Source: Propionibacteriaceae bacterium (GTDB taxonomy: Bacteria; Actinomycetota; Actinomycetes; Propionibacteriales; Propionibacteriaceae). From it: DNA of 9,821 bases. Shown piece by piece: positions 6,544-9,821 of the stretch. The DNA lies in contig JAGQUI010000072.1 in NCBI GenBank assembly GCA_020438595.1, positions 1-9,821 on the forward strand, given 5' to 3'. The notes below the pieces were generated by a model that was given only the letters and a program-made list of their open reading frames with translations, was not told the DNA's origin and ran no database searches. A program made the translations under genes and the position numbers. Every line of letters begins with the position of its first letter. The first letter of the stretch is position 1.

Positions 6544-6584
6544 CTGTCACTACACGAGTGTAGCGCTACACTGATGTAGCGCAA
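6544..6584. promoter_or_regulatory. overlapping face-to-face promoters of the CrtC-like operon and the second TetR gene
   Basis: Leftward: TTGCGC (6584 to 6579), a 16-bp spacer and TACACT (6562 to 6557). Rightward: CTGTCA (6544-6549), a 17-bp spacer and TACACT (6567-6572). The two -10 hexamers are mirror halves of the perfect 16-bp palindrome AGTGTAGCGCTACACT (6557-6572), so the promoters overlap completely and one repressor could silence both. Spacings and hexamers fit; transcription starts have not been measured. Confidence 0.65.
6550..6581. promoter_or_regulatory. two tandem 16-bp TetR operator units
   Basis: CTACACGAGTGTAGCG (6550-6565) is followed directly by CTACACTGATGTAGCG (6566-6581), identical at 13 of 16 positions. 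Each unit contains an inverted pair CTACAC/GTGTAG or CTACAC/ATGTAG, giving two 14-bp operators 2 bp apart. A 16-bp repeat step would suit two dimers binding side by side, as known for some TetR proteins. The likely ligand-responsive repressor is the TetR encoded at 6620. Confidence 0.72.
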
Positions 6585-6619
6585 TACCCGAGCGGGATGC
6601 GAGGGCGGAGAGACTTACG

Positions 6620-7234
6620 ATGATGGTCATGACAGACCCGGCAGCGGACGGACGCTCGCGCGCGCGGGTGACCACCGACCGGAAGATCGACGAGGCGGTG
6701 ATGCGGATCGTCGCCGACGAGGGCCCCGCCGCCGTCACGATCGCCCGGGTCAGCGAGGTCTCGGGAGTCGCGCGTACGACGCTCTACCGTCGCTACGCCA
6801 GCAGCAGCGAAATCCTCAGCGACGCGGTCGGCCGGATCGCGCCGATGCCGCCGATCGACGTGACCAGTGATCGCGAGGGCTTCCGCCGGATCGTCGGCCA
6901 GTTCGAGCGGGTGTTCAGCACCGAAGGCCTGGCCTCGCTCACCGGGCACGTGCTCGTCGCGAACGAGGGCTTCCAGCACCAGTGGCGCACTCAGTTCATC
7001 GGCATCCGCCTCGGTTCTCTGCACAGCTTCCTGGAGCGGGGCGTGCAGGCCGGCGTCCTCCGCCCGGATCTCGACACCGACCTCGTCGTCGAGCTCATCG
7101 TCGGGAGCGCCATCGCCGAGGCCGCCCTCCGGGGCCGGCTGCTGGGCGGCTGGGCCGACCGGGTCGTCGAAACTCTGTGGCCGGCGCTGAGTGCCCAGCA
7201 TCCTGAAAGGGGGGCGCGCCCTCTCGATGCCTGA
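6620..7234 (+). CDS. TetR/AcrR family transcriptional regulator
   Basis: This 204-residue repressor is of typical TetR length. The DNA-binding domain covers about residues 20-68, with the helix-turn-helix at 40-59 (TIARVSEVSGVARTTLYRRY) and the usual following SSSEIL segment. The remaining helices form the ligand and dimer domain, ending WPALSAQHPERGARPLDA. GGCGGAGAG lies 8 nt before the ATG at 6620; two more ATGs follow at 6623 and 6629, so the exact start is uncertain by three codons. It is transcribed divergently from the CrtC-like operon, and the tandem palindromes between them (6550-6581) make it the probable repressor of both itself and that operon. The inducer is presumably a substrate or product of the operon's enzymes. 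Confidence 0.92.
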   Translation: MMVMTDPAADGRSRARVTTDRKIDEAVMRIVADEGPAAVTIARVSEVSGVARTTLYRRYASSSEILSDAVGRIAPMPPIDVTSDREGFRRIVGQFERVFSTEGLASLTGHVLVANEGFQHQWRTQFIGIRLGSLHSFLERGVQAGVLRPDLDTDLVVELIVGSAIAEAALRGRLLGGWADRVVETLWPALSAQHPERGARPLDA

Positions 7235-7252
7235 CAGCCAGGATGCGCTAGT

Positions 7253-7304
7253 GGCGCCGTCGCACGTTTCCATCCGTCGATGGAGTCAGGCGCGACCGGG
7301 CGCC
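7253..7304. terminator. imperfect long inverted repeat between convergent tetR and relE-like genes
   Basis: GGCGCC-GTCGC (7253-7263) can pair with GCGAC-CG-GGCGCC (7292-7304) through 11 bp with a 2-nt bulge. A nested small hairpin TCCAT/ATGGA (7269-7284) lies in the loop. It sits 18 bp after the TetR stop and 13 bp from the relE-like stop, with no T-tract apart from a short TTTA. It is a plausible bidirectional terminator. Confidence 0.45.
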
Positions 7305-7317
7305 GCTACTTTAGGGT

Positions 7318-7596
7318 CTAGCGGAGGTAGACGTCGCCGCGGTGGTCGATGCGGAGGACGATGACCTCGCCGGTGGCGTCGTTGATCCGGTACAGCACCC
7401 GGTACGTGCCCCGACGAGCCGACCAGACCCCGGTCAGTTCGCGGCGCAGCATCTTCCCGACCCGTCGTGGGTTTGCGACCAGGGGACCGGTCATGAACTC
7501 GACGACTGCCGCCGCGACGGCCTCCGGCAGGCCGGCCTGGACGGCCCGCACCGCGGGCGGGGTGAGAACCAGCTCGTAATCCCCGGCGGGGTTCAC
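7318..7596 (-). CDS. RelE/ParE family type II toxin
   Basis: This 92-residue protein has the size and fold pattern of RelE/ParE toxins, most of which are ribosome-dependent mRNA endonucleases (RelE) or gyrase poisons (ParE). What is seen: an N-terminal strand YELVLTPPAVRAVQ (7-20), two helices, then the signature region LTGVWSARRGTYRVLYRIN (54-72) and the C-terminal IDHRGDVYLR (83-92), which corresponds to the usual HRRDVY motif. The basic and aromatic residues expected of the RelE group (Arg61, Arg62, Arg66, Tyr90) favour mRNA cleavage over gyrase inhibition, but this is inference. The GTG at 7596 overlaps the antitoxin's TGA by 4 nt (GTGA), so translation is coupled to the antitoxin. Confidence 0.9.
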   Translation of the reverse strand: MNPAGDYELVLTPPAVRAVQAGLPEAVAAAVVEFMTGPLVANPRRVGKMLRRELTGVWSARRGTYRVLYRINDATGEVIVLRIDHRGDVYLR

Positions 7597-7859
7597 GGAC
7601 GAAGGTTCCGGGTCGCCTCCACTCCGCGAGTGACATCGCCGCTGGCGTAGGCGGCATCGGCCTCGCGGATGTCAGCCAAGGCTTCCGGGTCGGAGAGCAC
7701 GTCGAGGGTCTCTTCCAGTTCGGCCAGGTCGGCCGGGCTGATCAGGACCGCGACCGGTCGCCCGTTGCGCGTTACCGTGACGCGTTCGTGGTGGCGTTCA
7801 ACCCGGTCGACAACATCACTGAAGTGATCCCTGACCTCACGCAGCGGCTCAGCAGTCAT
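7593..7859 (-). CDS. Phd/YefM family antitoxin
   Basis: This 88-residue antitoxin partners the RelE-like toxin that follows. The N-terminal Phd domain is clear: EPLREVRDHFSDVVDRVERHH (4-24), then the beta-hairpin VTVTRNGRPVAVLIS (27-41) and PADLAELEETL. The acidic C-terminal tail (about 52-88) would wrap and neutralise the toxin. The ATG at 7859 was chosen because it aligns with the family start and a promoter lies exactly before it; a GTG at 7898 has no ribosome-binding site. No Shine-Dalgarno precedes 7859. A -10-like CACAAT ends 7 nt before the ATG, so the mRNA is probably leaderless. Autoregulation by the antitoxin-toxin complex through the CCACAATTGTGG palindrome is expected for the family. 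Confidence 0.9.
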   Translation of the reverse strand: MTAEPLREVRDHFSDVVDRVERHHERVTVTRNGRPVAVLISPADLAELEETLDVLSDPEALADIREADAAYASGDVTRGVEATRNLRP

Positions 7860-7861
7860 GA

Positions 7862-7894
7862 CCACAATTGTGGCGCTCTCGCGGGGGAAATCAA
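7862..7894 (-). promoter_or_regulatory. leaderless antitoxin promoter with 12-bp operator palindrome
   Basis: CCACAATTGTGG (7862-7873) is a perfect palindrome ending 2 bp before the antitoxin ATG. Read leftward, TTGATT (7894 to 7889), a 16-bp spacer and CACAAT (7872 to 7867) form a fair promoter whose -10 lies in the palindrome. Transcription would begin at or beside the ATG. This fits a Phd-type autorepression site. Confidence 0.55.
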
Positions 7895-7924
7895 GCACAT
7901 CACCGCGGATCAGTCGCAGTTCCC

Positions 7925-8056
7925 ACCTCGCGCCCGAACTCCTGCCAGGCCCCGTCCGGGTCGACGGCGATCCGGGGCTGGTAGCGCTCGACGAGGGCGA
8001 GCATCCGGCCTTCCAGGTCGGCCAGGACCGCGCGAATCAGATCGTCGCGGGCCGGG
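7925..8056. repeat. direct repeat of tetR segment, left copy
   Basis: These 132 bases match 9690-9821 at all but one position (T at 7979, C at 9744, giving Gln versus Arg in YQPR/YRPR). Homology ends sharply at 7925 on the left. On the right it continues at least to the window edge of the other copy, so the true repeat is longer. The repeat step is 1765 bp. Near-identity indicates a recent duplication or recombination event. Confidence 0.95.
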
Positions 8057-8190
8057 AAGTTCCGGTAGAGCGTCGCGATGCCCACCCCGGCCTGCTCGGC
8101 AACGGCGGTCAGCGAGATGTCCACCCCGTGCGAGGCGATCTGAGCCGCGGCCGCGGCCAGGTGGCGTCGTCGTCGCCGACGATCGTGACC

Positions 8191-8208
8191 GTTCGTTTTG
8201 TTCGTTTT
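8191..8208 (+). repeat. tandem 9-bp repeat at the start of the truncated tetR
   Basis: GTTCGTTTT occurs twice in succession. On the leftward strand it encodes the KTN-KTN of the truncated TetR N-terminus (MAKTNKTNGH). It also lies in the promoter area of the rightward HTH/PIN genes, about 45-60 bp before their GTG start, so it could also be a regulatory site. A coding coincidence is equally possible. Confidence 0.5.
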
Positions 8209-8251
8209 GGCCATTTGGCTGGTAGTCTGGCGCTCGGAGGAGGTGGTTGAG

Positions 8252-8743
8252 GTGGCCCGGAATCAGGCGATCGCCGACACCAGGACGTACTTCCCCGAGG
8301 GTACTGAGGCGCAGATCGTCGACTTCATCCAGGCGCTGGCTGAGCGTGGGATCCTCGCGCCGACCTCAAAGGCGGCGTTAGTGGCGCCGGACAACAGTCG
8401 GATCGAGCTGCCCGAGCCGTTGTATGCGGCGTTGGTTCAGGTCGCTGAGGCGTTGATGCAGGGGATGGCAGTGAGCGTGATCCCGCAGAGCGCCCGCCTG
8501 ACAACCCAGCAGGCAGCTGACGTCCTGGGTGTCTCACGTCCGACGTTGGTGAGGCTGTTGGAGCGGGGGGAGATCCCGATGTCCAAGCCGGGTCGGCACC
8601 GATATGTGCAATTGCAGGATCTGGTCGCCTATCAGGACGCAATGCAATCTCGACGCAGGGAGATTCTGGACGCTATGGCGCGGGAGGCCGCCGAGGACGG
8701 GCTGTACGAGGCGACCGCCGGACCGCCCCCTGCACTGCGCTAG
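8252..8743 (+). CDS. excisionase-like HTH protein, probable antitoxin of the PIN toxin
   Basis: This 163-residue protein has a MerR/excisionase-type winged helix in its C-terminal half: RLTTQQAADVLGVSRPTLVR (82-101), LLERGEIPMSKPGRHRY (102-118) with the wing's GRHR, and QLQDLVAYQDAM. The N-terminal half (1-80) is acidic and helical, unlike true phage excisionases, which are shorter. Proteins of this build commonly precede PIN-domain genes in actinobacteria and are regarded as DNA-binding antitoxins. The GTG at 8252 was chosen because GGAGGAGG (8236-8243) lies 8 nt upstream; an ATG at 8198 would add 18 residues inside the divergent promoter. The stop TAG is 2 bp before the PIN gene, so the two are co-transcribed. 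A -10-like TAGTCT is at 8223-8228, with only weak -35 candidates. Confidence 0.87.
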   Translation: MARNQAIADTRTYFPEGTEAQIVDFIQALAERGILAPTSKAALVAPDNSRIELPEPLYAALVQVAEALMQGMAVSVIPQSARLTTQQAADVLGVSRPTLVRLLERGEIPMSKPGRHRYVQLQDLVAYQDAMQSRRREILDAMAREAAEDGLYEATAGPPPALR

Positions 8744-8745
8744 TC

Positions 8746-9345
8746 ATGGCGTTTCCGGCTTTCCTGGACACCAACGTCCTCTACGGAGCGGCGCTCGCCG
8801 ACACACTTCTCCGCGTCGCGGAGGCCGGCGCCTATCGTCCGCATTGGTCGGGGGACGTGCTGGTCGAGCTGTCGCGAAACCTGGTCCGACACGCCGGGTT
8901 GAGCCTGGAGAAGGCCGACCGTCGAATCGGGCAGATGGAGCAGGCGTTCCCCGACGCGAGCGTGACCGGGTACGGCGGGCTGGTCGACGGTCTGCGCTGC
9001 GACCCCAAGGATCGCCACGTGCTCGCCGCCGCGATCCATGGCGGCTGCCAGGTCATCGTGACATTCAACACCAGAGACTTCCCGCCGGAATCGGTTGAGA
9101 GCTTTGGAATCGCGATCGCCCATCCGCAGGATTTCCTGCTCGACCAACTCGACCTCTACCCGCGCCTCGTCCAGGACGCGTTGCAGGCACAGGCAGCGAC
9201 GTCGCAGCGCCCCGAACTCTCCTATTCCCAAGTATTGGCTCGGCTGCGGAGGGCCGGCGTCGGGGCCTTCGTCGACGAAGTCCAGCATCGCTTTGGCAAG
9301 CGTTCGGACGGCGCGCAGGGCGAGGGAAGACGCTTCCTGACGTAG
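8746..9345 (+). CDS. PIN domain-containing protein, VapC-like toxin
   Basis: This 199-residue protein carries a PIN nuclease domain in residues 1-125. The metal-binding acidic residues are in place: Asp8 in FLDTNVLYG, Glu41 in VLVELSRN, Asp86/Asp89 in CDPKDRHVLAAA, and Asp111 after VTFNTRDFP. PIN toxins cut structured RNAs such as tRNA or rRNA with Mg2+ or Mn2+. The extra C-terminal segment (about 125-199, with LLDQLDLYPRLVQDALQAQAA) is longer than in a classical 130-residue VapC, as usual for the PIN proteins paired with HTH antitoxins. The ATG at 8746 follows the antitoxin stop by 2 bp without its own good ribosome-binding site, so coupling is likely. It converges on the partial tetR at 9401. 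The module lies between two direct repeats. Confidence 0.9.
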   Translation: MAFPAFLDTNVLYGAALADTLLRVAEAGAYRPHWSGDVLVELSRNLVRHAGLSLEKADRRIGQMEQAFPDASVTGYGGLVDGLRCDPKDRHVLAAAIHGGCQVIVTFNTRDFPPESVESFGIAIAHPQDFLLDQLDLYPRLVQDALQAQAATSQRPELSYSQVLARLRRAGVGAFVDEVQHRFGKRSDGAQGEGRRFLT

Positions 9346-9400
9346 GTGGCGCGGAACCTCGGGGAGGCCCTGCGGCGACACTGACCCCGTCCGACCAGGC

Positions 9401-9821
9401 TCAGGGTCGCAAGCCCCTGAGGTAGACGTCGACCAGCCAGGCCTGGTGCCGGGCGAGTTCGGGGACGGCGACGTCGGGCAGGGGGCGGGTGATCTGGGCG
9501 ATCCCGAGCTGGAACTGCACGGCGGTGAGGTCGGCACGGACCAGGCCGGCCTGTTTGGCGTCCTCCAGGATCTGCTGCACCGCGGCGAGGGAATGAACGC
9601 GCTCCTGCGTCAGCGGCTCGGAGAGCTGGTCGCCGGTGACGAACTCCGCGGCGAAGGCGGCCACCAGGGCACCGGGACGCAGCGCGGCGACCTCGCGCCC
9701 GAACTCCTGCCAGGCCCCGTCCGGGTCGACGGCGATCCGGGGCCGGTAGCGCTCGACGAGGGCGAGCATCCGGCCTTCCAGGTCGGCCAGGACCGCGCGA
9801 ATCAGATCGTCGCGGGCCGGG
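9401..9821 (-). CDS. TetR/AcrR family regulator, partial (5' end outside the window)
   Basis: This frame is open from the right edge to a TGA at 9401-9403. It supplies the C-terminal ligand/dimerisation domain and the end of the DNA-binding domain: PARDDLIRAVLADLEGR, then MLALVERYRPRIAVDPDGAW, EFVTGDQLSEPLTQERVH, DAKQAGLVRADLTAVQFQLG and the ending AWLVDVYLRGLRP. The in-frame ATG at 9769 is internal, because the same residues occur mid-protein in the duplicate at 7900-8214. By analogy the missing N-terminus should add about 52 residues and lie about 160 bp beyond the window. This looks like the intact parent of the truncated copy. Its regulated genes are not visible. Confidence 0.88.
   Translation of the reverse strand, partial: PARDDLIRAVLADLEGRMLALVERYRPRIAVDPDGAWQEFGREVAALRPGALVAAFAAEFVTGDQLSEPLTQERVHSLAAVQQILEDAKQAGLVRADLTAVQFQLGIAQITRPLPDVAVPELARHQAWLVDVYLRGLRP
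9690..9821. repeat. direct repeat of tetR segment, right copy
   Basis: This is the partner of 7925-8056, with 131 of 132 bases identical, and it is cut by the window end. It lies inside the longer tetR gene, where the reading continues normally to a TetR C-terminus, so this copy is the original arrangement and the left copy the truncated one. Confidence 0.95.

Larger units (their letters stand above)
7900..8214 (-). pseudogene. truncated TetR-family regulator (N-terminal DNA-binding domain only)
   Basis: This 104-residue frame keeps a complete TetR DNA-binding domain: an arginine run (12-17), helix 1 HLAAAAAQIASHGV, and the helix-turn-helix at 35-53 (LTAVAEQAGVGIATLYRNF) followed by PARDDLI. 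The ligand/dimerisation domain is lost. After FGREV (residue 97) homology with the longer copy at 9401-9821 stops at base 7925, and seven unrelated residues (GTATDPR) lead to the stop. Without a dimer domain it probably cannot repress, although a short DNA-binding or interfering fragment is conceivable. The ATG at 8214 has no obvious Shine-Dalgarno and lies 37 bp from the divergent HTH gene. It is a partial duplicate left by the rearrangement marked by the direct repeats. Confidence 0.8.

Noticed and set aside
8161..8182. Trinucleotide repeat-like run GTCGTCGTCG
   Set aside because: It is explained by the arginine run of the truncated TetR N-terminus and is too short to be a microsatellite of note.
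9400..9421. Hairpin CTCAGGG/CCCTGAG at the end of the right-hand tetR
   Set aside because: A 7-bp stem with no T-tract, lying within the last codons of the gene rather than after it.
8740..9537. Leftward open frame opposite the PIN gene
   Set aside because: The opposite strand shows a complete PIN active site. This frame is an antisense reading and also overlaps the tetR C-terminus in the wrong frame.

Overview
The window is high-GC DNA with dense, GC-ending codon use and many GTG/TTG starts. It carries TetR-controlled oxidoreductase genes and Phd/RelE-type and PIN-type toxin-antitoxin pairs. This points to an actinobacterium (Mycobacteriales or Pseudonocardiales-like); the exact genus cannot be told from the sequence. 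It looks like an accessory or catabolic region rather than a housekeeping one.

Region 1 (1-3622) is a small oxidoreductase regulon around a TetR-family repressor (2197-2940, +). The repressor is followed on the same strand by a divergent short-chain dehydrogenase/reductase (SDR, 2850-3578) whose start lies 91 bp inside the repressor frame. Divergent from them is a luciferase-like flavin monooxygenase (1043-2080, -), and beyond it a canonical SDR (29-952, -). The same perfect 12-bp palindrome, GTACGATCGTAC, lies in the repressor/monooxygenase intergenic region (within a 16-bp palindrome, 2158-2173) and directly upstream of the first SDR (974-985). One TetR protein therefore probably controls three transcription units. 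An 11-bp inverted repeat (3593-3622) closes the region between convergent genes.

Region 2 (3620-7234) is a leftward operon: a CrtC/AttH-like lipocalin-fold protein split by an apparent +1 frameshift (6496 to 5383), an unrecognised 248-residue protein (5361 to 4615) and a zinc-free medium-chain quinone-oxidoreductase-like protein (4582 to 3620). A second TetR gene (6620-7234, +) diverges from it. The intergenic region holds two tandem 16-bp operator units (6550-6581) in which the -10 hexamers of two face-to-face promoters are mirror images. This operon is the best candidate for an undescribed pathway.

Region 3 (7253-9821) is a toxin-antitoxin island: a Phd/RelE pair (7859 to 7318, -) with an apparently leaderless antitoxin promoter, and an excisionase-like HTH protein plus PIN-domain toxin (8252-9345, +). 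Between them lies a truncated tetR (7900-8214, -). A 132-bp stretch of that fragment (7925-8056) recurs with one mismatch at 9690-9821, inside a second, longer tetR that runs off the right edge. The HTH/PIN pair is therefore bracketed by direct repeats of a tetR gene, a sign of duplication or element-mediated rearrangement.

There are no rRNA, tRNA, CRISPR or transposase genes in view. No gene-free stretch exceeds about 130 bases.
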